A stretch of DNA of 10,858 nt, taken from NCBI GenBank assembly GCA_021776755.1, contig JAJFFI010000334.1:1-10858 (forward strand), read 5' to 3'. The notes below the pieces were generated by a model. That model saw only the letters and a list, made by a program, of their open reading frames with translations, was not told the origin of the DNA and did not search any database. Source of the DNA: Alphaproteobacteria bacterium (lineage in GTDB: Bacteria; Pseudomonadota; Alphaproteobacteria; JAJFFI01). Both the position numbers and the translations under genes were made by a program. The stretch's first letter is position 1, and every line of letters starts with the position of its first letter. Below are positions 1 through 6,168 of this stretch, in pieces.

Positions 1-1580
1 GCTGCTTCAAAGCCCGAAGCCACGGTCACGTCCTCGACGACCGGCGGCCAGTCACCGCTCTCGCCGCCTTCAAGCATATTTCGGATGGCCTTGTCTTCGG
101 CCATGAGACGGGACAGCGCGGCCTCGGCGGATTGCAAGGCGTCGCGGGCGCGGTCGAGCACCGCCGCGGCTTCGGAGCGCGCCTCCTCGGCGGCTTCGCT
201 GTCGGTCCGGGCGTCGGCCAGCCGCGCTTCGGCGGCGGTCGCTGCATCCTCGGCGACACGCTGGGCCTGGATATCCTGGCTGCCCGCCTCGAGCTGCTCG
301 CGTTCACGTTTGAGATCGCCGGCCCGGGTCTGCAGACGCTCGTACCGTTCCTCGGCCTGGCGAAGCAGGCGCGCGAGATCGGCGCGCCGCGCGTCGTCGG
401 CGGCGATCTTCTCGGTGAGTTCAGTGAGCCTGGCCTCGATCTCGTTGACCGCGGCAACCGCGGCATCGACCGCCTCCTCGGCGGCGGCGCGGGCCTCGGT
501 TTCGCTGCCGCGCTGGGCCAGCAGGGTCTCGCGCTCGGCCTCCAACTGGGTCAGCATCTCCCGGGCGTCGGCGGCGAGTTCGGACTCGCGCTCCATGTCG
601 CCGGTGATCTGGGTCAGCCGGGTGCGGGCATTTTCCTCGGCCTCGCGAAGCCGCGCCTCCTCGGCATCGAGTTGTTCGCGGGCGACGTTCAGGCGGTGAA
701 GTTCGGCGGAGGCCTCGGCCTCGCGCTTGCGGAGCGCGGGCAGGATCGAGGCGGCTTCGGCTTGCACGCCGGTTGCCGCGGCCACCATTTTCGACTGCTC
801 GACCAGCCGCATCTCGATTGCCTTCAGGGTCTCCTGCGCGACTTCGAGATCGCCCGAAGCCTGCAGCCAGCGGAGATGCAGGACGATCGACTCGGTCTTG
901 CGGATGTGATCCGAGATGTTGCGGTAGCGCGACGCCTGCCGCGACTGGCGCTTGAGACTGGCAAGCTGTCCCTCCAGCGCCGTGACGACGTCCTCAAGTC
1001 GCTCGAGGTTGTTCTCTGCCGCCCGCAACCGCAGTTCCGCCTCGTGACGGCGGCTGTGCAGGCCGGTGATGCCGGCGGCTTCCTCCAGCAGGCTGCGGCG
1101 ATCCTCGGCCTTCGAGTTGATGATCGTGCCGATGCGGCCCTGGCTCACCAGCGCGGTCGACCGCGCGCCAGAGGCCATATCGGCGAACATCAGTTGCACG
1201 TCCTTGGCGCGGACGTCCTTGCCGTTGATCTTGTAGGCCGAGCCCTGTCCACGCTCGATGCGCCGCGTGATCTCGAGCTCGTCGCTGTCGTTCCACGCAG
1301 CCCCCGCGGTGCGGGCGCTGTTGTCGAGGAAGATTGTCACCTCGGCGATGTTCCGCGCCGGCCGGTCGGCCGAGCCGCCGAAGATGACGTCGTCCATCTC
1401 GCCGCCGCGCAACTTCTTGGACGAAGTCTCGCCCATGGCCCAGCGCATGGCTTCCAGCAGGTTGGACTTGCCGCAACCGTTCGGGCCGACGATACCCGTC
1501 AGCCCGGACTCGACCAGCAATTCGGTCGGTTCCACGAACGATTTGAATCCTGCAAGTCTGACCTTGTTGAACTGGATCAA
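1..1580 (-). CDS. smc: Chromosome segregation protein SMC, N-terminal part (3' end beyond the left edge)
   Basis: SMC is the ATPase core of bacterial condensin, which compacts and helps segregate the chromosome. The visible 526 codons contain the N-terminal ABC half: an opening IQFNKVRLAGFKSFVE, the Walker A motif GPNGCGKS at residues 32-39, and the Q-loop region LVSQGRIGTI near 144-153. A long Ala/Glu/Arg-rich coiled coil follows from about 175 to 500. The frame then reaches GGESGDWPP near 505-513, which in alphaproteobacterial SMCs marks entry into the hinge. The second coiled coil, ABC signature and Walker B lie outside the window. I chose TTG at 1578-1580 because the SMC N-terminus begins there; no ATG precedes Walker A in this frame, and GGGAAAG lies 11 bases upstream. 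The gene starts 28 bases after the stop of the DsbA-like gene, so the two are probably co-transcribed. Identity is near certain; the start codon is likely. Confidence 0.96.
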   Translation of the reverse strand, partial: MIQFNKVRLAGFKSFVEPTELLVESGLTGIVGPNGCGKSNLLEAMRWAMGETSSKKLRGGEMDDVIFGGSADRPARNIAEVTIFLDNSARTAGAAWNDSDELEITRRIERGQGSAYKINGKDVRAKDVQLMFADMASGARSTALVSQGRIGTIINSKAEDRRSLLEEAAGITGLHSRRHEAELRLRAAENNLERLEDVVTALEGQLASLKRQSRQASRYRNISDHIRKTESIVLHLRWLQASGDLEVAQETLKAIEMRLVEQSKMVAAATGVQAEAASILPALRKREAEASAELHRLNVAREQLDAEEARLREAEENARTRLTQITGDMERESELAADAREMLTQLEAERETLLAQRGSETEARAAAEEAVDAAVAAVNEIEARLTELTEKIAADDARRADLARLLRQAEERYERLQTRAGDLKREREQLEAGSQDIQAQRVAEDAATAAEARLADARTDSEAAEEARSEAAAVLDRARDALQSAEAALSRLMAEDKAIRNMLEGGESGDWPPVVEDVTVASGFEA

Positions 1581-1608
1581 GGCGTCGTTCGCTTTCCCGT
1601 TTGCGCCG

Positions 1609-2367
1609 TCAGTTGACCAGCGGTTTCAGCACGCGCTCGAATTCCTCGAACGGCTGTGCACCGACAATGGCCTTCTGGTCGTTGACAATGAACGTCGGCG
1701 TCGAGGCGACCTGCCATTTCTTGTTGGCCTCCTCGATGCGGTTGATGATGAAATCATCGAGTTTCTTGTTCGCGGCGCAGGCCTCGAAGGCCTCGTCGGA
1801 CAACCCGGCCATGCGGGAGATTTTCTTGATCTCGGCGATCTTGTCCTCGGCGCGCATCCACTGGCCCTGGGTCGAGAACAGGAGTTCGACCAGCGGATAG
1901 AAGCGGTCCGGCCCGGCGCAGCGCGCGGCCTTGTGGGCCGTCAGCGTGATGCGGTCGAACGGAAAGTCGCGCATGATGAACTTTACCTTGCCGGTGTCGA
2001 TGTACTTTTCCTTGAGCTGCGGCATGGTGTTCGCGTGGAAGCTCGCACAGTGCGGGCACGACAGCGACTCATAGGCAATGATCGTGACCGGGGCCGCAGG
2101 GTCGCCGAGGATCATCTCGGAAAACGCGCCTTCACCGGAGGTTGCGGTCGTCTGCGCCTGCTGCTCGGGGGCCGGCGGGGCCTCGCCCGTGCTTCCGGCA
2201 GCACTGCTCCCGCCGCTGCCGCCGTTGGTGGCGCCCCCGGTATCGCCGCTGCCCGACGTTTTCTTCTCGGCTTCCTCGCTCGAGCACGCACCAGTCAACA
2301 CGAGCACGGAAGCTCCTGCCAAGGTCGCCAGCATTTTTCGGCGGGTGATTTCTTTTAGGTCGATCAT
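1609..2367 (-). CDS. DsbA-family thiol:disulfide lipoprotein (thioredoxin-like)
   Basis: This is a 252-residue exported thiol-disulfide oxidoreductase. The N-terminus has TRRKMLA at 8-14, a hydrophobic stretch at 14-25 and a plausible lipobox LTGAC ending at Cys28, so it is probably a lipoprotein and possibly a Tat substrate. Residues 29-80 are a Ser/Gly/Pro-rich linker. The thioredoxin fold follows, with the active site CPHC at 104-107, the DsbA-type FPFDRIT segment at 135-141, and the cis-proline loop STPTF around Pro224. Two further cysteines (150, 197) lie in the helical insertion. CPHC is the classic DsbA dithiol, so oxidation of envelope proteins is the likely job, although an isomerase or reductase role cannot be excluded. 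The start is supported by AAAGGA placed 8 bases before ATG. A similar protein beside smc and a DUF721 gene is a recurring alphaproteobacterial arrangement. Family assignment is firm; export route is inferred. Confidence 0.93.
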   Translation of the reverse strand: MIDLKEITRRKMLATLAGASVLVLTGACSSEEAEKKTSGSGDTGGATNGGSGGSSAAGSTGEAPPAPEQQAQTTATSGEGAFSEMILGDPAAPVTIIAYESLSCPHCASFHANTMPQLKEKYIDTGKVKFIMRDFPFDRITLTAHKAARCAGPDRFYPLVELLFSTQGQWMRAEDKIAEIKKISRMAGLSDEAFEACAANKKLDDFIINRIEEANKKWQVASTPTFIVNDQKAIVGAQPFEEFERVLKPLVN

Positions 2368-2427
2368 TCCTCAGTTCCTTTCACGATAGGCTGCGAGCCG
2401 ACCGTGAATCGAGATTACTGAAACACG

Positions 2428-2457
2428 ATCTCACGGGGTCCGCCAAAGGGGAGTCAA
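2428..2457 (-). promoter_or_regulatory. Candidate promoter for the dsbA-like/smc operon
   Basis: On the minus strand TTGACT (2457-2452) is followed after 18 bases by TGAGAT (2433-2428). The -35 matches the sigma70 consensus at 5 of 6 positions; the -10 is poor (3 of 6). The site sits in the 158-base gap between the DUF721 stop and the DsbA-like start, about 60 bases before the ATG, which is where a promoter is needed if the DsbA-like gene and smc are not simply read through from the DUF721 gene. A GAGTC site (a CcrM target) at 2451-2455 overlaps the -35 element. This is a guess from motif and position only. Confidence 0.28.
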
Positions 2458-2490
2458 GGGAATCGCGGCACGCCGGGTCGACAGCGTCAT

Positions 2491-2506
2491 TTCCGGCAGG
2501 CCGGAA
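2491..2506. repeat. Short perfect inverted repeat between DUF721 and dsbA-like genes
   Basis: TTCCGG, CAGG, CCGGAA: a perfect 6-base stem with a 4-base loop. It lies 20 bases beyond the stop of the DUF721 gene in the direction of transcription. It could stop or pause transcription of that gene, or protect its 3' end, but no T tract follows on either strand, so it is not a convincing intrinsic terminator. Apart from the candidate promoter, I see nothing else in this gap. Confidence 0.4.
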
Positions 2507-2525
2507 CACGGGCCCTTGATACGGG

Positions 2526-3089
2526 TTATTCCAATTTCTTTTTTTCTTTCAGTTCTTTAAGAGAAAGCGCATTGCCCAGAGAAGCCAGCGCCGCGCGAAT
2601 TTCCGGATCGCTCACCTGGGCGACCGTCGCATCGATTTCAGCGCGCGCCGAAGAATCGAGCTCCTGCGATTCTGTGGATAACTGGCGCCGTGACAGTGTG
2701 TAATCCGCGGGCAGGGGGCCCTGTCGCAGGCGCATGTGACCTACCGCGCGATAGCCGAAATAGCCGTTGATCTTCTCGACAAAGACCGGTTCCAGGTGCT
2801 GCAGTTCGGTTGCCCAGCCGCCGGCGACGCGGATCACGAGCGTGCCGTCCATGCCATCCTTGCCAGGGGTCAGTTTCTCGGGACAAGTGCAGGCGGCGAT
2901 CTGGTCGCCGACGATCCGCGGCCAGTCGGTCAGGATACGGCCCTCGGCAAGGCCGCGCTTTCGGATGACGGGGCCTGCAACACGCGAGACAAGGGAGCCC
3001 ATCGCGCGCATGCCCCGCTGGCGGGGCGCCTTGGGCTGTGCCCTCGCCTTGCTGGCGCGGGCGGTTTCCAGTGTCGGGGGTTTGGTCAT
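2526..3089 (-). CDS. DUF721 / DciA-family protein
   Basis: A 187-residue protein of the DUF721 family. Family members called DciA act with the replicative helicase DnaB in bacteria that lack DnaC/DnaI loaders, so a role at replication start is the best inference. The basic leader (1-27) is rich in Lys, Arg and Pro. The family core follows: AMGSLVSRVAGPVIRKRG near 29-46, then ILTDWPRIVGDQIAACTCP at 52-70, then a KH-like strand-helix pattern with TLVIRVAGGWATELQHLEP at 83-101 and GHMRLRQGPLP at 117-127. The tail from 145 is charged and helical, ending in a lysine-rich KELKEKKKLE. No transmembrane segment or signal peptide is visible. The gene diverges from mutY across 59 bases, and no strong Shine-Dalgarno precedes the ATG, so a slightly later start (Met27 or Met30) is possible. 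Family is clear; DciA function in this organism is inferred. Confidence 0.88.
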   Translation of the reverse strand: MTKPPTLETARASKARAQPKAPRQRGMRAMGSLVSRVAGPVIRKRGLAEGRILTDWPRIVGDQIAACTCPEKLTPGKDGMDGTLVIRVAGGWATELQHLEPVFVEKINGYFGYRAVGHMRLRQGPLPADYTLSRRQLSTESQELDSSARAEIDATVAQVSDPEIRAALASLGNALSLKELKEKKKLE

Positions 3090-3148
3090 GGCGGTGAATT
3101 TGATGCGCGGGTTGTTGACGCGGTATCAAGCATGCAATCCGTCTTAAC

Positions 3149-4279
3149 ATGGGGACGAAATTGGGCAGTACAAAGGTTCGTGAGCAATTGGCCCGGGATA
3201 CCGGGGCTTCGGCGGCAAACGCCCTGCTTGCCTGGTACGACCGGCACCGCCGCGTGCTGCCGTGGCGCGCGCTGCCGGGAGAGCGGTCCGGTCCCTATGC
3301 GGTCTGGCTCAGTGAAATCATGCTGCAGCAGACGACGGTTGCGGCGGTCGGACCCTATTTCCGGGATTTCCTCGACCGCTGGCCCACGGTCGCTGATCTC
3401 GCAGCCGCCCCGCTCGACGACCTCCTCCATGCCTGGCAGGGCCTCGGTTACTACGCGCGGGCCCGCAACATGCACAAATGTGCCGCGGTGGTGGCCGGCG
3501 ACCTGGGCAGTGTCTTTCCCGATACCGAGGAGGCTCTGCGCAAACTTCCCGGCATCGGCCCCTATACGGCGGCCGCGATTGCGGCGATCGCCTTCGACAA
3601 GCCCGCGGTCGTGGTCGACGGCAACGTGGAACGCGTGATGGCCCGCTATTTTGCGGTCGAGACGCCCTTGCCCACCGCCAAGCCCGAACTCCACGAGCTT
3701 GCGGCACGCCTGACACCCGCGGCACGGCCGGGCGATTACGCCCAGGCAGTGATGGATCTAGGGGCCACCGTCTGCACACCCCGCAGCCCCAAATGCCTGC
3801 TCTGCCCGTTGTCAGGCGGCTGTGCCGCGCATGCGGCCGGGATTGCCGAAAGCCTGCCGCGCCGGGCGGCGAAAACGCCAAAGCCGACCCGTTACGGGAT
3901 CGTATTCTGGATCGAGAAGAACGACGGCGCGGTGCTGCTCCGCCGCCGGGAGGAAAAAGGGCTGCTCGGCGGCATGATGGAGTTTCCGTCCTCCACATGG
4001 GGCAGCGAAGAGTTCGCTCTTGCAGAAGTGTTGCCAGAGGCGCCCGTGGGGGTTCCTCCGGACGCCGCCTGGCAAGTGCTTGACGGCATCGTCCGGCACA
4101 CGTTCACGCATTTTCATCTTAAACTCGTCGTGGCCCGGGTCCGGCTCGTTGAAAGCGCAGGGATCAAGGGCGTCTGGCTGCCGCCCGACCGTTTCGACGA
4201 GGCGGCCTTGCCGAGCCTCATGAAAAAGGTCGCCCGGCACGCCCTGCTGGCCGCAGCCTCGGATCCTCAGTTGGCGTAG
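3149..4279 (+). CDS. mutY: A/G-specific adenine DNA glycosylase MutY
   Basis: MutY removes adenine mispaired with 8-oxoguanine and so prevents G:C to T:A mutations. All hallmarks are visible in 376 residues. The catalytic glutamate lies in SEIMLQQT (Glu56), the helix-hairpin-helix is LPGIGPYTAAAI at 133-144, and the catalytic aspartate lies in VVDGNVERV (Asp157). The [4Fe-4S] ligands are Cys209, 216, 219 and 225 with the exact C-x6-C-x2-C-x5-C spacing. The C-terminal NUDIX-like 8-oxoG reader (about 245-370) carries FTHFHL at 319-324, the counterpart of the E. coli FSHFHL loop. Length is usual for the family. No Shine-Dalgarno stands before ATG 3149; TTG at codon 14, preceded by AAAGG, is an alternative that would lose only non-conserved residues. 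The 3' end overlaps the convergent periplasmic gene by 13 bases. Function is essentially certain, the start less so. Confidence 0.97.
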   Translation: MGTKLGSTKVREQLARDTGASAANALLAWYDRHRRVLPWRALPGERSGPYAVWLSEIMLQQTTVAAVGPYFRDFLDRWPTVADLAAAPLDDLLHAWQGLGYYARARNMHKCAAVVAGDLGSVFPDTEEALRKLPGIGPYTAAAIAAIAFDKPAVVVDGNVERVMARYFAVETPLPTAKPELHELAARLTPAARPGDYAQAVMDLGATVCTPRSPKCLLCPLSGGCAAHAAGIAESLPRRAAKTPKPTRYGIVFWIEKNDGAVLLRRREEKGLLGGMMEFPSSTWGSEEFALAEVLPEAPVGVPPDAAWQVLDGIVRHTFTHFHLKLVVARVRLVESAGIKGVWLPPDRFDEAALPSLMKKVARHALLAAASDPQLA

Positions 4280-4887
4280 GACTTGCCGCCGATATTCGTC
4301 GGATGCGCGTGCAGCGGCACACCGGAATAAGGATCGACGTAGACAAGATAGTAGCGCCCGTCCCGGTTCACGGCGCGGACTTCGTAAACGCCACGCTGAT
4401 AGATGAAGCCGAGCCCGTTGTGCGGACCAGGGTGATACTGTGCGCCGATCACCCGGCTATATCCGGCCCGGTTCAACCGTCGGCCGACTTCAGCCGCATC
4501 CAGGATTGTGCCGGGCGCTGCCTGCGGGGGCGGATTTACCGAACGGCTGGCGGAAGGCCCGGGCGATGGCGGCGGCTGCGCGCCCGGCACAAGGGCTCGG
4601 GGGCCAGCATTGGCGCCCGGTACAGCGCCTGGCGCCGAACCCGGCCCGATGGCGGAATAGGAATTCGGATAGGCGCGATTGCGATGGCCGTAGCCGTGCC
4701 CATACGGAGAAAGTCCGAAGAACTGTCCGATACCGATCGAGACGCCGGCACTGCTGTTGCCGCCGAGCGGAAATCCGAAGCCGAACCCCACACCGAAGCC
4801 GATGCTGGTGCCGGCATGTGCATTCGACGAAAGCCCTGCAAGTCCGAGGGCGAGTGCGCCCGCGGTCACTGTTGCGCGAAGTGTCAT
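4267..4887 (-). CDS. Secreted Gly/Pro-rich protein with PepSY-like C-terminal domain
   Basis: I do not recognise a named gene. The 206-residue product has a signal peptide (hydrophobic 6-20, likely signal peptidase I cleavage after AHA at 23-25). A Gly/Phe low-complexity stretch follows (GFGVGFGFGFPLGG, 30-43), then a Gly/His/Tyr patch (62-69) and a Pro/Ala/Gly linker (82-126). The C-terminal domain, about 128-195, follows the PepSY pattern: an amphipathic helix with GY (LNRAGYSRVIGA), a strand GVYEVRAVNRDGRYY, then LVYVDPYSGVPL, the usual strand and DP-x-[ST]-G turn that closes a PepSY unit. A periplasmic or surface role is likely. The start is well supported by AGGAGG 5 bases before ATG. 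It is divergent from the PepSY-regulator-kinase operon across 204 bases and may belong to its regulon. PepSY assignment is from pattern only, without a profile search. Confidence 0.72.
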   Translation of the reverse strand: MTLRATVTAGALALGLAGLSSNAHAGTSIGFGVGFGFGFPLGGNSSAGVSIGIGQFFGLSPYGHGYGHRNRAYPNSYSAIGPGSAPGAVPGANAGPRALVPGAQPPPSPGPSASRSVNPPPQAAPGTILDAAEVGRRLNRAGYSRVIGAQYHPGPHNGLGFIYQRGVYEVRAVNRDGRYYLVYVDPYSGVPLHAHPTNIGGKSYAN

Positions 4888-5091
4888 GTGCGCCTCCTGT
4901 CTGAAAACCGGGCCTCGGTTGTCGTCTGGGCGGCTATCCTATCAAATCGCGAAGCTCCCGTGTTGTTCATAAAAGCCGGAAAATCGCTGCGAAATTGGGT
5001 ACACTGACCGGGTAAACCGCTGCCGCGCGCCGGTTTTTCGAGAAATCGCCATTCATCCCGGGTTCAGGGCCCCTCAGCCATAGTCTGCACC
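4888..5091. promoter_or_regulatory. Divergent intergenic region between the two PepSY-type genes
   Basis: This 204-base gap must hold promoters for both directions. Towards the right gene the clearest element is the TTCA direct repeat near 5052-5066 (listed separately). A second possible plus-strand -10, TACACT at 5000-5005, has no credible -35. Towards the left gene, minus-strand TAGGAT about 45 bases upstream of its ATG could serve as a -10, but it also lacks a good -35. A/T-rich patches near 4960-4985 contrast with the GC-rich surroundings, as expected for a control region. No small gene or terminator is apparent. Confidence 0.5.
5052..5086 (+). promoter_or_regulatory. Candidate PhoP-type operator and promoter of the PepSY-regulator-kinase operon
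   Basis: TTCA at 5052-5055 and TTCA at 5063-5066 form a direct repeat with 11-base period (TTCA-N7-TTCA); a weaker CTCAG follows at 5073-5077. OmpR/PhoP-family regulators bind head-to-tail half-sites at this period, and the PhoP box is typically about 11-12 bases upstream of the -10. Here CATAGT (5079-5084) or the overlapping TAGTCT (5081-5086) is placed about that far downstream. A transcript would then start at or within a few bases of the ATG at 5092. Autoregulation by the response regulator encoded in the same operon is the natural reading. Motif and spacing are seen; binding and start site are inferred. Confidence 0.45.
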
Positions 5092-5487
5092 ATGACTGGA
5101 CCGAACCGACAAAGTGTTCTGCGCGCTGCGCGGACCGTGGCGATTGCGTCCGTGATTGCCGCGCAGATGATTGCGCCGGCAGCCACGGTGGCCGAGGCCG
5201 TGCCCCTTCCCGCGCCCGTGCAGATTGCGCAGTCCGGGCAGGACCGGGCTCAGGAAGCCGTCCGCAAGGGGCTGATCCTGCCGCTGCGCACGATTATCGG
5301 CACAATCTCGGGGAGCTATCATGGCCGCCAGCTTGGAGCGCAGTTGTCAGAACAGGGCCGCAACCGATGGATTTACACGGTCAAGTGGATCACGCCGAAG
5401 CGCGACGTTCTGCATTTCGTCGTCAATGCGCAGAACGCACAGATCATCAACGTAAGGGGGCGCGGGGCCGCCGCCGCGCGCAAATAA
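5092..5487 (+). CDS. Small secreted PepSY-domain protein
   Basis: This 131-residue protein has an N-terminal signal sequence (basic RQSVLRAAR, hydrophobic 13-31, probable cleavage after AEA near 36) and then one PepSY-type domain at about 49-122. The domain has the helix QDRAQEAVRKGLILPLRTII, a GRQLGAQLSEQGRNRWIY strand region, the second strand VKWITPKRDVLHFVVNA, and the closing QIINVRG. PepSY units are known from M4 propeptides and from periplasmic regulators, where they are thought to inhibit proteases or interact with partner proteins. Small PepSY proteins of this layout often precede a response regulator and kinase in proteobacteria, which suggests that it tunes or reports to the kinase made from the same operon. 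No Shine-Dalgarno is present before ATG; the candidate promoter lies so close that the message may be leaderless. The stop is 2 bases before the regulator start. Confidence 0.85.
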   Translation: MTGPNRQSVLRAARTVAIASVIAAQMIAPAATVAEAVPLPAPVQIAQSGQDRAQEAVRKGLILPLRTIIGTISGSYHGRQLGAQLSEQGRNRWIYTVKWITPKRDVLHFVVNAQNAQIINVRGRGAAAARK

Positions 5488-5489
5488 TC

Positions 5490-6158
5490 ATGCGAATTCT
5501 CGTCGTCGAGGACGATCCCGATCTGGCCCGCCAGCTGGCGGATGCCCTGAAGAACGCCGACTATGCGGTCGACACCGCAAGCGACGGCGAGGAAGGGCAC
5601 TACATGGGCGAGACCGAGCCCTACGATGCGGTCATTCTCGATCTGGGGTTGCCGGTGCTCGACGGCGTGACGGTGCTGGAACGCTGGCGCTCGGAAGGGC
5701 GCAATATGCCGGTTCTCATTCTGACCGCGCGCGACCGGTGGAGCGAAAAAGTTGCAGGGTTCGATGCTGGGGCCGACGACTATGTGACCAAGCCCTTCCG
5801 TACCGAGGAAGTGCTGGCGCGGGTGCGGGCGCTGATCCGGCGCTCGGCCGGGCATGCGGCATCCGAACTCGACTGCGGCCCGGTCAAGCTGGATACACGC
5901 GCGAACCGCGTCTGGGTCGGTGCCGAGCCGCTGAAACTCACCAGTCACGAATACACGGTCCTGTCCTACCTGATGCATCATCCCGACAAGGTCATTTCCA
6001 GAACCGAGCTGACCGAGCATATTTACGATCAGGATTTCGACCGCGACTCGAATACCATCGAGGTATTCATCGGCCGCCTGAGGAAAAAACTTGGCGTCAA
6101 CGTTATCAAAACGGAACGAGGCCTCGGCTACCGGCTCTCCGAACCTGAAGACGCCTGA
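5490..6158 (+). CDS. OmpR/PhoP-family response regulator
   Basis: A 222-residue two-component transcription factor. The receiver domain (1-115) has the acidic pocket Glu7-Asp8, the phosphoacceptor Asp51 in VILDLGLP, Thr79 in ILTARD and Lys101 in VTKPF, all in canonical places. The winged-helix DNA-binding domain (about 124-220) carries LKLTSHEYTVLSYLMHHP, the recognition-helix region SNTIEVFIGRLRKKLG and the wing GLGYRLS. Sequence character is closest to PhoP/QseB regulators. The ATG at 5490 begins the standard MRILVVEDD opening; an upstream in-frame start would add a tail overlapping the PepSY gene and is unlikely. Only 2 bases separate it from the PepSY stop and no well-spaced Shine-Dalgarno is visible, so translation is probably coupled. 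It presumably controls its own operon and possibly the divergent gene at 4267-4887. Confidence 0.96.
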   Translation: MRILVVEDDPDLARQLADALKNADYAVDTASDGEEGHYMGETEPYDAVILDLGLPVLDGVTVLERWRSEGRNMPVLILTARDRWSEKVAGFDAGADDYVTKPFRTEEVLARVRALIRRSAGHAASELDCGPVKLDTRANRVWVGAEPLKLTSHEYTVLSYLMHHPDKVISRTELTEHIYDQDFDRDSNTIEVFIGRLRKKLGVNVIKTERGLGYRLSEPEDA

Positions 6159-6168
6159 CTCTCGGGTC

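Noticed and set aside
132-1616. Long plus-strand open frame opposite smc
   Set aside because: It is a shadow frame created by high third-position GC opposite the smc coiled coil; no domain is recognisable and the minus-strand smc match is unambiguous.
3090-3148. Promoters in the DUF721-mutY divergent gap
   Set aside because: TTGACG at 3115-3120 could be a -35 for mutY, but no acceptable -10 follows at 15-19 bases; nothing reliable for the other direction either.
5367-5489. Earlier ATG start for the response regulator
   Set aside because: It lies inside the PepSY gene and adds a low-complexity leader before the standard MRILVVEDD opening.
6091-6168. Earlier ATG start for the histidine kinase
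   Set aside because: It would overlap the regulator gene by 68 bases and add residues that do not look like a kinase N-terminus; GTG 6169 fits better.
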